A stretch of DNA of 64,000 bases from Paenibacillus camerounensis. Lineage in GTDB: Bacteria > Bacillota > Bacilli > Paenibacillales > Paenibacillaceae. Below are positions 50,944-59,961 of the stretch, one piece after another. The stretch lies in assembly GCF_000723885.1 (NCBI RefSeq), contig NZ_CCDG010000044.1, forward strand, positions 62,001-126,000, in the 5' to 3' direction. The translations under genes were made by a program, and so were the position numbers. Position 1 is the stretch's first letter. The number at the start of each line of letters is the position of its first letter. The notes below the pieces were generated by a model that saw only the letters and a list, made by a program, of their open reading frames with translations, ran no database searches and had not been told where the DNA came from.

Positions 50944-51789
50944 TTGATTATTTTGCTTTACCAATCGATGAATCATGTAGTGCTGTTCACTATCATAATT
51001 GTAGTCCTTTTAATCTGGCTCGGCTCAAGGCGCAACCCTTTGCTTGCCTTTCTGGAGCTCGGGAAGGAGCTGCTGCGCTCATACAAATTCCTTCTGATTG
51101 TCGCCGGCATGATCAGCGTCCTGACCTTTAATAAATATGAACTGCAGATTGAGAAAAAAATGCATCTCGGCTCTAACTTTACCTCACTCATCTTCGGGCT
51201 TGAAGGGCATTTCGTCCAGCAGATCCAGCAGTTGTTCTATGCTCCCTGGCTAACGCCTATAATCGTTTTTTTCTATATTTTCATGCTCCAGTCCGTACTG
51301 GGTGCTTCACTGGGTGTGTATTTGCTGGATAAGAACCGGGTCATGCTCTATGCAACATGTTATACGATTATGCTCGTCTATGCAGTCGCAATTCCGTTTT
51401 ATCTCTACTTCCCGGTCAACGAGGTCTGGTCCTATGCCCCGGCAGGCGTGCGCTTCGTGATGCTAGATGTATTTCCGAGATTTGAACAGGAGTACCGGCC
51501 GCTCTCTGGTTTAAACAACTGCTTTCCCAGCCTGCACACTGCCATCTCAGTCTCTACGGCAATTCTGGCTTACCGCTCCGGCAACCGGCGCTGGCTGGCT
51601 ATTACGACCGTTTCAGCTGCATTGATTGTATTTGGAATCTTCTATCTCGGCATCCACTGGCTTACCGATATGATCGGAGGTACTGTACTGGCCGTGGCCT
51701 CCACTTCAGTGGCTGTCCAGCTGGCTAAGCTGACTCTGCGCAGCGGACATGATACCCTTACGGTTCCGAGCCGGGTCACGAATTCGTGA
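50944..51789 (+). CDS. PAP2 superfamily membrane phosphatase/transferase
   Basis: A 281-residue protein with about six helices. The catalytic motifs are of the AUR1-like PAP2 branch: YRPLSGLNNCFPSLHTAISV (His at about 201) and GIFYLGIHWLTDMIGG (His and Asp, about 240). The first motif is only an approximate KxxxxxxRP. Substrate could be a lipid phosphate or phosphoinositol. The start is uncertain: TTG at 50944 is 3 nt behind AGGAGG, TTG at 50953 is 12 nt behind it. Confidence 0.85.
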   Translation: MIILLYQSMNHVVLFTIIIVVLLIWLGSRRNPLLAFLELGKELLRSYKFLLIVAGMISVLTFNKYELQIEKKMHLGSNFTSLIFGLEGHFVQQIQQLFYAPWLTPIIVFFYIFMLQSVLGASLGVYLLDKNRVMLYATCYTIMLVYAVAIPFYLYFPVNEVWSYAPAGVRFVMLDVFPRFEQEYRPLSGLNNCFPSLHTAISVSTAILAYRSGNRRWLAITTVSAALIVFGIFYLGIHWLTDMIGGTVLAVASTSVAVQLAKLTLRSGHDTLTVPSRVTNS

Positions 51790-51814
51790 TTGTTCAACGA
51801 TACTCCCTGTTACT

Positions 51815-51855
51815 AAAAAAGCGGCGTTTCTCTTATACAGAGAACGCCGCTTTTA
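51815..51855. terminator. Bidirectional terminator between the PAP2 gene and yajC
   Basis: AAAAAAGCGGCGTTCTC-like arms: AAGCGGCGTTTCTCT pairs with AGAGAACGCCGCTT, with A and T runs on both sides. Confidence 0.85.
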
Positions 51856-51872
51856 TGTACGTATAACCGGAT

Positions 51873-52178
51873 TTATTCTTTCTCTTCTGCTACAGTAACT
51901 GCATGGCTGATCGACCCGCGGTCAAAGGTCAGCTTGGTTACATCATTAACGCGCAGAACAACGATATCGTCGGACAACTCAACAATTGTCCCGTGCAGGC
52001 CGCCGATCGTAACGATCTTGTCGCCCTTCTTCAGTGCCTTCAACATGGAATTGCGCGTTTTGGTCTTCTTCTGCTGCGGACGGATCAGCAGGAAGTAGAA
52101 TACCACGAACATGAGCACAAACGGGCCTACCAGACCCAGGATGCTGCCGCTTCCAGTCCCAGATGCTAATTGAAACAT
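51873..52178 (-). CDS. yajC: Preprotein translocase subunit YajC
   Basis: A 101-residue protein with one N-terminal helix (about 10-30) and the YajC signature FYFLLIRPQQKKTK, then GDKIVTIGGLHGTIVEL. It associates with SecDF. I chose the ATG at 52178, behind AAGGGGGGGAG; the ORF opens at 52211. It precedes tgt on the transcript's far side: tgt and queA lie upstream on the same strand. Confidence 0.93.
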   Translation of the reverse strand: MFQLASGTGSGSILGLVGPFVLMFVVFYFLLIRPQQKKTKTRNSMLKALKKGDKIVTIGGLHGTIVELSDDIVVLRVNDVTKLTFDRGSISHAVTVAEEKE

Positions 52179-52298
52179 ATTTCTCCCCCCCTTCAATATG
52201 CATGTAAGCACATTCTAGTTCTCTAGTACGCTTAAATTGCAAATGTAAACATAACTGTTCATGCTGCAATAAGGCCATATGGTAAATACACAGTTGTA

Positions 52299-53435
52299 CT
52301 AGAAGCCTTTGAGATTATCATACAAACCGTACTGTGCAAAAAACTCATCGCGGAAATCAAGCAGACGGTCTTCTCTGATCGCTTCACGTACTTTACGCAT
52401 CAAATCCAGCAGGAACTGCAGGTTGTGGTAGGTCGTTAAGCGCAAGCCGAAGGTTTCATCAGCTTTGATCAGATGACGTAAATAAGCACGGGAGTAATTC
52501 TGGCAGGTGTAGCAGCTGCACTCCGGATCAAGCGGTCCGAAATCACGGGCATATTGCGCATTGCGTACAACAAGCCTTCCCTGGCTGGTCATTGTGGTTC
52601 CGTTGCGGGCGATGCGGGTAGGCAGGACGCAGTCGAACATGTCCACTCCGCGGATTGCCCCCTCAAGCAGCGCATCCGGTGAACCGACGCCCATCAAATA
52701 ACGGGGTTTATTCTGCGGCAGGAGCGGAACGGTATAATCCAGCACATCATACATAATCTGCTTGGACTCACCGACGCTAAGCCCCCCAATAGCATACCCC
52801 GGGAAATCCATGGAAGTCAAATCAGCCGCACTCTGACGCCGAAGATCTTCATGCATGCCGCCTTGCACGATCGCGAACAACCCCTGATCCTCAGGACGGG
52901 CATGGGCTTTGAGGCATCTTTCTGCCCAGCGTGTTGTGCGCTCCAGTGATTTTTTGACATAATCATATTCCGCAGGGTAGGGCGGGCACTCATCGAATGC
53001 CATCATAATATCGGAGCCGAGCGCATTCTGAATTTCCATTGCCACTTCCGGCGACAGGAACTTCTTGTCTCCGTTAAGGTGGGAGCGGAAATGAACGCCC
53101 TCCTCGGTGATTTTGCGCATCTCACTTAGCGAGAACACCTGAAAACCGCCGCTGTCCGTCAGAATCGGACGGTCCCAGTTCATGAATTTATGCAGTCCGC
53201 CGGCTTCACGTACAATATCGTGTCCGGGACGCAGGAACAGGTGATAGGTATTACTCAGAATAATCTGGGCATCCATCTGCTTAAGCTCTTCAGGTGCCAT
53301 CGTTTTGACGGTTGCCTGTGTGCCCACAGGCATAAAGGTAGGGGTCTCAATAATTCCGTGCGGTGTGTGGACTCTGCCGAGCCGGGCTCCGGATTGCTTA
53401 CAGGTCTTAATGTGTTCATACGTAATTGCTGCCAT
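52299..53435 (-). CDS. tgt: Queuine tRNA-ribosyltransferase
   Basis: A 378-residue enzyme that swaps G34 for preQ1 in tRNAs with GUN anticodons. Catalytic Asp in ILTDSGGFQVFSL (about 91), second Asp in DMFDCVLPTRIARNG (about 266), and the zinc site CSCYTCQNY with the later His. It follows queA by 21 nt, giving the usual queA-tgt-yajC order. Confidence 0.96.
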   Translation of the reverse strand: MAAITYEHIKTCKQSGARLGRVHTPHGIIETPTFMPVGTQATVKTMAPEELKQMDAQIILSNTYHLFLRPGHDIVREAGGLHKFMNWDRPILTDSGGFQVFSLSEMRKITEEGVHFRSHLNGDKKFLSPEVAMEIQNALGSDIMMAFDECPPYPAEYDYVKKSLERTTRWAERCLKAHARPEDQGLFAIVQGGMHEDLRRQSAADLTSMDFPGYAIGGLSVGESKQIMYDVLDYTVPLLPQNKPRYLMGVGSPDALLEGAIRGVDMFDCVLPTRIARNGTTMTSQGRLVVRNAQYARDFGPLDPECSCYTCQNYSRAYLRHLIKADETFGLRLTTYHNLQFLLDLMRKVREAIREDRLLDFRDEFFAQYGLYDNLKGF

Positions 53436-53456
53436 TTGTTTAACCCTTTCTCTTGC

Positions 53457-54485
53457 TTAATAAATAAACATTGCATCGCCGAAGCTGAAGAACCGGTAGT
53501 TCTCCTTGATGGCTTCTTCATAAGCGGCTAGGATATGCTCCCGGCCGGCCAGTGCGCTGACCAGCATCACCAGCGTAGATTTCGGCAGATGGAAATTTGT
53601 GATGAGCGCGTTAACTACAGTAAAGGTATAACCCGGATATATGAAAATATCCGTCCAGCCGCTGCTTGCAGTGAGCGGTCCGCCGTCAGCCTGTCTACCG
53701 GCTGTTTCAAGTGTCCGGCAGGATGTGGTGCCTACAGCGATAATCCGGCCGCCTCTCGATCTTGCTTCATTGAGCAGATCTGCCGTCTCCTGGGACAGCA
53801 TATAATACTCGGCATGCATGACATGCTCTTCAACCGTCTCTACCGACATAGGACGGAAAGTGCCTAATCCGACGTGAAGAGTAATATAGGCAATGTTAAC
53901 GCCTTTGGCGGCAATTTGATCCAGCAGCTCTTTGGTAAAATGCAGTCCTGCCGTCGGAGCAGCCGCCGATCCTTCATGACGGGCATACACTGTCTGATAC
54001 CGTTCACGGTCGTCCAGTGTCTCTTTGATATAAGGAGGCAGGGGCATGGAGCCCAGCCGGTCGAGAATTTCCTGAAAAATCCCGGTATAGATGAACCGGA
54101 GTGTCCGCCCGCCCATATCAGCTTCTTCTTCAATAACCGCCTTCAGCTCCTCGCTGAACACTATAACCGCACCGCTCTTCAGCTTCTTGCCGGGCTTCAC
54201 CAGTGCTTCCCAGCGGTCTTCTCCCAGATTCTTCAGCAGCAGTACTTCCGCTTTGGCGCCGGTATCTTCCTTGACTCCAAACAGCCTTGCCGGAATAACC
54301 CGGGTATCATTAAGCACCAGCGTGTCTCCCGGCTGAAATTGCTCTAATATATCCGTAAAATGCCGGTGCTGTGTCTGCCCGTTCTCCCTGTTCACCATCA
54401 GCAGTCTTGAGGCGCTGCGGTCAAGCAGCGGAGTCTGGGCAATCAGCTCCTCCGGCAGATGAAAATCATAATCTTCTACATTCAT
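53457..54485 (-). CDS. queA: S-adenosylmethionine:tRNA ribosyltransferase-isomerase QueA
   Basis: A 342-residue enzyme that builds epoxyqueuosine on tRNA from preQ1 and SAM. The start DYDFHLPEELIAQTP, the PAAPTAGLHFT block (SAAAPTAGLHFTKELL, about 176) and the end ALITNFHLPKSTLVMLV are diagnostic. It is 9 nt behind the SpoIID-like gene. Confidence 0.96.
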   Translation of the reverse strand: MNVEDYDFHLPEELIAQTPLLDRSASRLLMVNRENGQTQHRHFTDILEQFQPGDTLVLNDTRVIPARLFGVKEDTGAKAEVLLLKNLGEDRWEALVKPGKKLKSGAVIVFSEELKAVIEEEADMGGRTLRFIYTGIFQEILDRLGSMPLPPYIKETLDDRERYQTVYARHEGSAAAPTAGLHFTKELLDQIAAKGVNIAYITLHVGLGTFRPMSVETVEEHVMHAEYYMLSQETADLLNEARSRGGRIIAVGTTSCRTLETAGRQADGGPLTASSGWTDIFIYPGYTFTVVNALITNFHLPKSTLVMLVSALAGREHILAAYEEAIKENYRFFSFGDAMFIY

Positions 54486-54494
54486 ATGCTGTCT

Positions 54495-56576
54495 TCATTC
54501 CTTAACTATAGTAACGTTATAAAAATAGTGTTGCAATATTTGCTTATAATCATACCCGTTGTCCGCCATACCCTTCACGCCCCATTGGGACATGCCGAGA
54601 CCGTGGCCGTTCCCCCAGCCGACGAAATAGAATCCGCTTGTACCGGTTACGACACGCGCAGCAGTATCTGCCCCCAGGACAACCGTTCCGCTGGTTTTGG
54701 CTGACACTTTGCTGGAAGCGGACTGCACGCCTGCAGTCTGCGAGCCGCTGACTGTTGCTGTTTTGCCGTCAGCGCCTAATACAGTATAACTGCCGGCAGG
54801 TACAATATCAAACAAAGTACTGGGCAATCCGCCGAAGGAAGAACGGAACAAATCCGGGTATTTGACCTGCAGAATTTCACCGTTTGCCTTCACCTGTGTA
54901 GCTCTGCCCGACGGTCCGCGCTGCGTAACCTGCAGGCTGATAATTGAAGCTGGCAGTGTATTACTGGTCTTGCCGTTCAGGCTCTTGAGCAGCTCGGCTG
55001 AAGTATACGGCCCCTTGATCCAGCTGTAGCTGCCGTTCTCATAAATCTGGTCCAGCACGACAGCGTTCTCGCCGGGATTCAGCTTGCCTACGGGAGTTAC
55101 ACTGCTCTCAATTACCGGCAGAGGCCGGACGTTCACATCTTTGGTTGTTGCTGTTGCAATGCTTAGTCCGGCAGCATTCTTGTCTCCGGTCAGTTTAATA
55201 TTATCTTCACGGGCATAACCGGCTGCCCCGCTCGGCAGCAGCAGATAATACCACTGCTTCGAAGACCCTACCGCCGCCTTATCATCCGCGCTAAGGACGC
55301 TGACGAAGGTGTCCCCGCCATTATTCCATACCTCGGAGGGGTCGGCTGTCTTGCCGCCGCTGTTGGAGGAGAAGACCGCTTCGACCACCTTGCCGCCGCT
55401 CATCAGCACCTCGCCTGCAGTATCATTAACCGCCTTGGTAATTACCGGCGCCTCAGCGCCAATCCCGTTATATACCTGGCTAAGCGTTGTATCCACTACA
55501 TTGGCTACATCGAACCTGTTGCCCTGGGCCCGCGCATAGCTGCGTGCAGCCACAGCCTGGGCTTTTAGCGCTTCAGCCGGCCAGCCTGAGGAGACTTCAC
55601 CGCCAACTACAGCATACAGGTATTGCTCCATCGGAACCACATTGATGACGGCAAGTGAACCGGCTAGTCCGCTCAGCTCCAGATCGCCGCGGTAGGTCCG
55701 TTTGGACCTTTCGGTAATCTGAATACCGGAAGCATTACCCGATGCTGTAAATTTGGCTCCGCTGCCGGAGACGACATAATGGTAAGCCTGTCTCTGGCTG
55801 GTCCAGTCCATCCCGGCATCCGTGCGGACGATCAAGCCCGGGGTACTGACAGCAGCCGTACCTAAGGAGAGCTGCGGCAATACTGCGGCAGCCTGCGTCT
55901 GCAGTACTGCCAGTTCGCTGTCACTCACGGCTTCTCCGGCCCATACCTGATACCGGGTACTGCCGTCAGCACCTGATGCAAGAACCTGCCAGGCATCCAT
56001 TCCGATGCCTGTTATGCTGCTGAGCACAGTCTCCGCTTCCTGCGAAGTAGCGAAATCGCCTGCAAGCAGATGCTTGTTGCCTTTTACCGCTGCAGCCTGT
56101 CCATCCGGAATAGACAGACCGGCCTTATTGACGCGGGCAAGTCCCTCCTTGGCCGCCGCTTCACTTGCATAAGGAGCCGTGTACAGCTGGTATACGCTGG
56201 CACCGCCGCGTGAGGTTACGAAGAGCTGCGGCTTATCCGAAGTTGCCTGCAGCTTCTTGGCAGCATCAGCTGCTGTCTGCCAGGACGGGGTTTCCATTAC
56301 TTTAACTTTGTATAGATCGAGGCTGACGCGGATCGCGTTATTGCCGGGGACCGGCAGCAAGGCTGCTCCGCTGCCCGATGTCAGAGTGAACGCTTCAGCA
56401 GACTGCAGTGTAACGAACGGGACAGTCGATTTATATTTGCTGCCGATATCAGCATATAGGGCTACCCGGATCGGTGCGGATTCGGCGTATGTGTCACCTG
56501 CAGGAACAAGCAAACTACCGGCGGTCAGCGCCGCTGCCAGCAGCGCCCGACATAGCAGCCTGGCAAACTTCATCAT
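54495..56576 (-). CDS. SpoIID/LytB domain protein
   Basis: A 693-residue exported protein. Signal peptide to about 31 (TYA). Two SPOR-like repeats occur at about 80-145 and 160-240. The SpoIID domain starts near 285 (YRGDLELSGLAGSLAVINVV) with the catalytic Glu in VVGGEVSSGWPAEALKAQAVAARSYA, is broken by an SH3-like insert at about 440-530, and ends with GWGNGHGLGMSQWGVKGMA. SpoIID-type enzymes cut glycan strands of denuded peptidoglycan during engulfment; this paralogue sits in the queA-ruvB cluster and is likely a vegetative or sporulation wall protein. Confidence 0.9.
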   Translation of the reverse strand: MMKFARLLCRALLAAALTAGSLLVPAGDTYAESAPIRVALYADIGSKYKSTVPFVTLQSAEAFTLTSGSGAALLPVPGNNAIRVSLDLYKVKVMETPSWQTAADAAKKLQATSDKPQLFVTSRGGASVYQLYTAPYASEAAAKEGLARVNKAGLSIPDGQAAAVKGNKHLLAGDFATSQEAETVLSSITGIGMDAWQVLASGADGSTRYQVWAGEAVSDSELAVLQTQAAAVLPQLSLGTAAVSTPGLIVRTDAGMDWTSQRQAYHYVVSGSGAKFTASGNASGIQITERSKRTYRGDLELSGLAGSLAVINVVPMEQYLYAVVGGEVSSGWPAEALKAQAVAARSYARAQGNRFDVANVVDTTLSQVYNGIGAEAPVITKAVNDTAGEVLMSGGKVVEAVFSSNSGGKTADPSEVWNNGGDTFVSVLSADDKAAVGSSKQWYYLLLPSGAAGYAREDNIKLTGDKNAAGLSIATATTKDVNVRPLPVIESSVTPVGKLNPGENAVVLDQIYENGSYSWIKGPYTSAELLKSLNGKTSNTLPASIISLQVTQRGPSGRATQVKANGEILQVKYPDLFRSSFGGLPSTLFDIVPAGSYTVLGADGKTATVSGSQTAGVQSASSKVSAKTSGTVVLGADTAARVVTGTSGFYFVGWGNGHGLGMSQWGVKGMADNGYDYKQILQHYFYNVTIVKE

Positions 56577-56631
56577 GTGATCCCCCTTAGATGTTAGTTA
56601 TAAATGATAGGAATACTATTCAGGTGTATCG

Positions 56632-57636
56632 CTAATTCTGCGGCGGAAGAGGAAGACCCAGGTGATGATAGGCCGCAGGCGTTACAATCCGCCCTCTTGG
56701 CGTCCGCTGCAGAAATCCGATCTGCAGCAAATAAGGCTCATATACATCTTCAATCGTCTGGCTCTCCTCGCCAATTGTAGCAGCAATCGTATCCAGCCCG
56801 ACAGGGCCGCCGCGGAAAGAAGTAATCATAGCGTTCAGCATTTTGTGGTCGATGCTGTCGAGTCCGCGCGGATCTACCTGCAGCATCTTCAGGGATTCTG
56901 CAGCAATCTCAGGGGTGATAATCCCGTCCCCGCGCACCTGTGCGAAGTCACGGACCCGTTTCAGCAGGCGGTTCGCGATCCGCGGTGTTCCCCGGGAACG
57001 CAGGGCTACCGCCTCGGCAGCATCGCCGATAATCTCAATTCCGAGCATTTCGGCACTGCGGGATACAATGAAGCTGAGTTCGTCGATGTTGTAATACTCC
57101 AGCCGGCTGACCACTCCGAAGCGGTCACGCAGCGGTGCAGACAGCAGACCGGCACGGGTCGTCGCCCCGATCAGCGTAAACGGCGGCAGGTCCAGCCGTA
57201 CCGAACGGGCACTCGGCCCCTTGCCGATCATAATGTCAAGAGCGAAGTCCTCCATCGCCGGATACATAACCTCCTCCACCGTACGGTGAAGCCGGTGAAT
57301 CTCGTCAATGAACAGCACATCGCCCTCCTGCAGGTTAGTCAGAAGGGCCGCCAGATCGCCGGGACGTTCTATCGCCGGTCCTGATGTGGTCCGCAGATTG
57401 ACACCCAGCTCATTGGCGATAATGTTAGCCAGCGTTGTTTTTCCGAGTCCCGGAGGCCCGTACAGCAGCACATGATCCAGTGCCTCACTGCGCATTTTGG
57501 CTGCTTCGATATATATTTTAAGATTTTCCTTTACCTGATTCTGTCCGATATACTCGCCTAAATAACGCGGACGCAGGCTGAATTCCACCGCCTGCTCGTC
57601 CATCATCAGATTAGCCGATATAATCCGGTCGTCCAT
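56632..57636 (-). CDS. ruvB: Holliday junction helicase subunit RuvB
   Basis: A 334-residue AAA+ motor for branch migration. Start region LRPRYLGEYIGQNQVKENL, Walker A GPPGLGKTTLANIIANE (about 59), Walker B LFIDEIHRLHR (about 108), sensor GATTRAGLLSAPLRDRFG and a winged helix with TPRGRIVTPAAYHHLG at the end. It lies 26 nt behind ruvA. Confidence 0.97.
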   Translation of the reverse strand: MDDRIISANLMMDEQAVEFSLRPRYLGEYIGQNQVKENLKIYIEAAKMRSEALDHVLLYGPPGLGKTTLANIIANELGVNLRTTSGPAIERPGDLAALLTNLQEGDVLFIDEIHRLHRTVEEVMYPAMEDFALDIMIGKGPSARSVRLDLPPFTLIGATTRAGLLSAPLRDRFGVVSRLEYYNIDELSFIVSRSAEMLGIEIIGDAAEAVALRSRGTPRIANRLLKRVRDFAQVRGDGIITPEIAAESLKMLQVDPRGLDSIDHKMLNAMITSFRGGPVGLDTIAATIGEESQTIEDVYEPYLLQIGFLQRTPRGRIVTPAAYHHLGLPLPPQN

Positions 57637-57662
57637 CTGTCATTCACTCCGTTCCTCAAGCC

Positions 57663-58286
57663 TTACTTGGCGATATACAGCAGCCCAAGCGCTTTCTTCA
57701 TCAGCACATCAACAGTACCTGTATCCGAGCCTTCCTTCTTCATTGTCAGCCACACGCGGTCCAGCTCAGCTTCCGTATAACCCAGCGCCTTCAGCCCTTC
57801 CCGTGCTTCTTCCCAAGGCAGGGCGGCAGCCTTGGCATCCGCTTCAGCCGCTACTGCGAACAATCCGGTCTGGATCGGCACGGAGCTGAGCCCGTCCAGC
57901 TTGTCGCGCAGATCAAGAATCATGCGCTGCGCAGTCTTTTTGCCGATGCCCGGCAGCTTGGTCAGGAACGTAAGATTCTCCTGGTAAATAGCTGAGATCA
58001 GCTGATCCGGTGTACCGCCGGTCAGAATGCCGAGTGCAACCCGAGGCCCGATGCCGGATACCTCAATCAGCTTGCGGAACAGCTTCTGCTCCTCCCGGGT
58101 CGGGAACCCGAACAGCAGCGTAGCGTCCTCACGCGTCTGATAATGGATATAGACCATTACCGGCCCGTCTGTCTTGGCAAAGGCATAAGGATTCGGGCAG
58201 AATACCCGGTAACCTACTCCCTGGATATCAAGCACAATATATTCGGATTCCAGATACACAACCGGTCCTCTTAAGAAATCTATCAT
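57663..58286 (-). CDS. ruvA: Holliday junction binding subunit RuvA
   Basis: A 207-residue protein with the OB-fold N-terminus (MIDFLRGPVVYLESEYIVLDIQGVGYRV-type), two helix-hairpin-helix motifs (EVSGIGPRVALGIL, about 74, and KLPGIGKKTAQRMILDLRDKL, about 108), and the C-terminal domain III that contacts RuvB. It overlaps the end of ruvC by 4 nt (ATGA). Confidence 0.96.
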   Translation of the reverse strand: MIDFLRGPVVYLESEYIVLDIQGVGYRVFCPNPYAFAKTDGPVMVYIHYQTREDATLLFGFPTREEQKLFRKLIEVSGIGPRVALGILTGGTPDQLISAIYQENLTFLTKLPGIGKKTAQRMILDLRDKLDGLSSVPIQTGLFAVAAEADAKAAALPWEEAREGLKALGYTEAELDRVWLTMKKEGSDTGTVDVLMKKALGLLYIAK

Positions 58287-58786
58287 TTTCGCAATACCTC
58301 ATTTAATTTGGAATTAAGGCTTACAGAATGGGCATGACATACAGCTACTGCCAGGGCATCTGCCACATCATCCGGCTTCGGGACAGCAGACAGCTTCAAG
58401 AGCAGCTTTACCATTTCCTGCACCTGCTTCTTCTCAGCCTTGCCGTATCCGACGACCGCCTGCTTCACCATCATCGGTGTATATTCGGATACCGGCAGCC
58501 CCTTCTGGACAGCCGCCAGAATCAGCACGCCGCGGGCCTGTGCCACCGGGAGCGCTGTCGTTACGTTCCGGGCAAAAAACAGCTTCTCTATAGCAACCAT
58601 ATCCGGTTTATACCGGTCTATCAGCTGAACCATCCCCTCATAGACATGCAGAAGCCGCTCTTCCTCCGGCGTGTGCGCCTCTGTCTGGATGGAGCCATAT
58701 TGAACCGGTGTCAGTTTATTACCTGTCTTATCAACAAATCCGAAGCCGACAATCGCCAGACCCGGGTCAATTCCCAAAATGCGCAA
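58283..58786 (-). CDS. ruvC: Crossover junction endodeoxyribonuclease RuvC
   Basis: A 167-residue Holliday junction resolvase. The N-terminal LRILGIDPGLAIVGFG carries the first catalytic Asp (Asp7); the second acidic residue lies in VAIEKLFF (Glu about 70) and the last pair in DVADALAVAVCHA (about 141). I chose the TTG at 58786, 7-8 nt behind GAGGAGA; the ORF opens 44 codons earlier but those residues match nothing. Many Bacillales use RecU and lack ruvC, so its presence is a useful marker. Confidence 0.94.
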   Translation of the reverse strand: MRILGIDPGLAIVGFGFVDKTGNKLTPVQYGSIQTEAHTPEEERLLHVYEGMVQLIDRYKPDMVAIEKLFFARNVTTALPVAQARGVLILAAVQKGLPVSEYTPMMVKQAVVGYGKAEKKQVQEMVKLLLKLSAVPKPDDVADALAVAVCHAHSVSLNSKLNEVLRK

Positions 58787-59001
58787 ATCTGCTCTCTCCT
58801 CTGCTGCAGGCAGGATTTCCCTGTACTGCATCCATTGTCCGCATCTAAAGCGAACATATGTATTCCTTCTATTCATTATAAAAAAAATGGCTACTCCCGT
58901 CCACCATATAGATGACATATTACAGTAGGACTGTTCATTTTTCTGCGTCTCCCGCTTGTAATCTTTACACGGAGAATTAGGAATATAACGTTAAACAGAG
59001 C

Positions 59002-59049
59002 AAAAACCCGCAAGCAGCGCTTCTCATGAAACGGCTGGCTTAGCGGGTC
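59002..59049 (-). terminator. Terminator of the bgl operon
   Basis: GACCCGC and GCGGGTTTTTG form the outer stem behind the licT-like gene, with an imperfect inner stem. Confidence 0.75.
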
Positions 59050-59062
59050 TTTGACTGAAAGC

Positions 59063-59899
59063 TTAACTGCGGTTAACCACCCTGTGTATATGAATGGTCA
59101 GGTAGATTAGCTCACTTTTGGATAAGGAGGTACTAAAATTCAGCTTAATGTAATCTTCAATTCTGAGGGCACACTCAAATTCTTTGTAGTAAGTGCTCTT
59201 CACCTGCTCGAACAGGAAACCATCGTCCGATTCCAGCTTAATTCCGTCCATGAGCCGCTGGGCAAAAAACTGCAGATGCGTAACAAAACGTGAATAATTC
59301 AACGAATCATCATCAAGTGTGATGCCGAAATGGTACGAGACAATACTCATAATATCCTTGATAGCTGTTGTAGTCCGCACACTCTGGAGCGTTCCTTCAG
59401 GCGAATACTGGGCATTGGCCAAATGGAAGGCAATATTGCCGGCTTCCTCCTCCGGGAACAAAATGTTCAGTTCCTCATAAATAACCCCCAAGCCGAACAA
59501 GCCCACCTTGAACTCGCGGGGATAAAACTTTTTAACCTCCCACAGCAGGCGGTTCTGCACCACCAGTTGTTCCTTGTAGCGCTGAGCGGCAAAATACAAG
59601 TGATCCGTCAGTGCAACATACAGGTGCTCGTTCAGCTGAAGATTCATCGTATCCCTGGCATATGTGATGATCCGGCTGGAAATGTCAAAATAAATCTCCG
59701 GCACAGCTCCCGACATACTGATGACATCCCTCGTCGTCTTCTGGTCCTCCAGTACGAACACCCGCTCAAAATCATCTCGGCTCAGCACCGTGCCCATAGG
59801 ATAGTTGCAGCCGATTCCTTTGCCCATTACAACGACCTCGTTATCCCGCTCATCCTTGGCTATGACTACGCTGTTGTTCAGTTTTTTGATTATACGCAT
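59063..59899 (-). CDS. licT: BglG/LicT-family transcription antiterminator
   Basis: A 278-residue antiterminator. The RNA-binding CAT domain covers about 1-55 (MRIIKKLNNSVVIAKDE, then GKGIGCNYPMG). PRD1 covers about 70-170, with His in NEHLYVALTDHLYFA; PRD2 about 175-278, with His in SRFVTHLQFFAQR and in LTIHIHRVV. When phosphorylated by the PTS at PRD2 and not at PRD1 it should bind the RNA target upstream of bglP and block the terminator. It is the last gene of the operon it controls, so it is autoregulated. Confidence 0.93.
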   Translation of the reverse strand: MRIIKKLNNSVVIAKDERDNEVVVMGKGIGCNYPMGTVLSRDDFERVFVLEDQKTTRDVISMSGAVPEIYFDISSRIITYARDTMNLQLNEHLYVALTDHLYFAAQRYKEQLVVQNRLLWEVKKFYPREFKVGLFGLGVIYEELNILFPEEEAGNIAFHLANAQYSPEGTLQSVRTTTAIKDIMSIVSYHFGITLDDDSLNYSRFVTHLQFFAQRLMDGIKLESDDGFLFEQVKSTYYKEFECALRIEDYIKLNFSTSLSKSELIYLTIHIHRVVNRS

Positions 59900-59961
59900 C
59901 TGCTCTTCACCTTCTTGGGTAGCTAATTCTTCTAATGCCCGGTAAATACGCCGGGCTGCTC

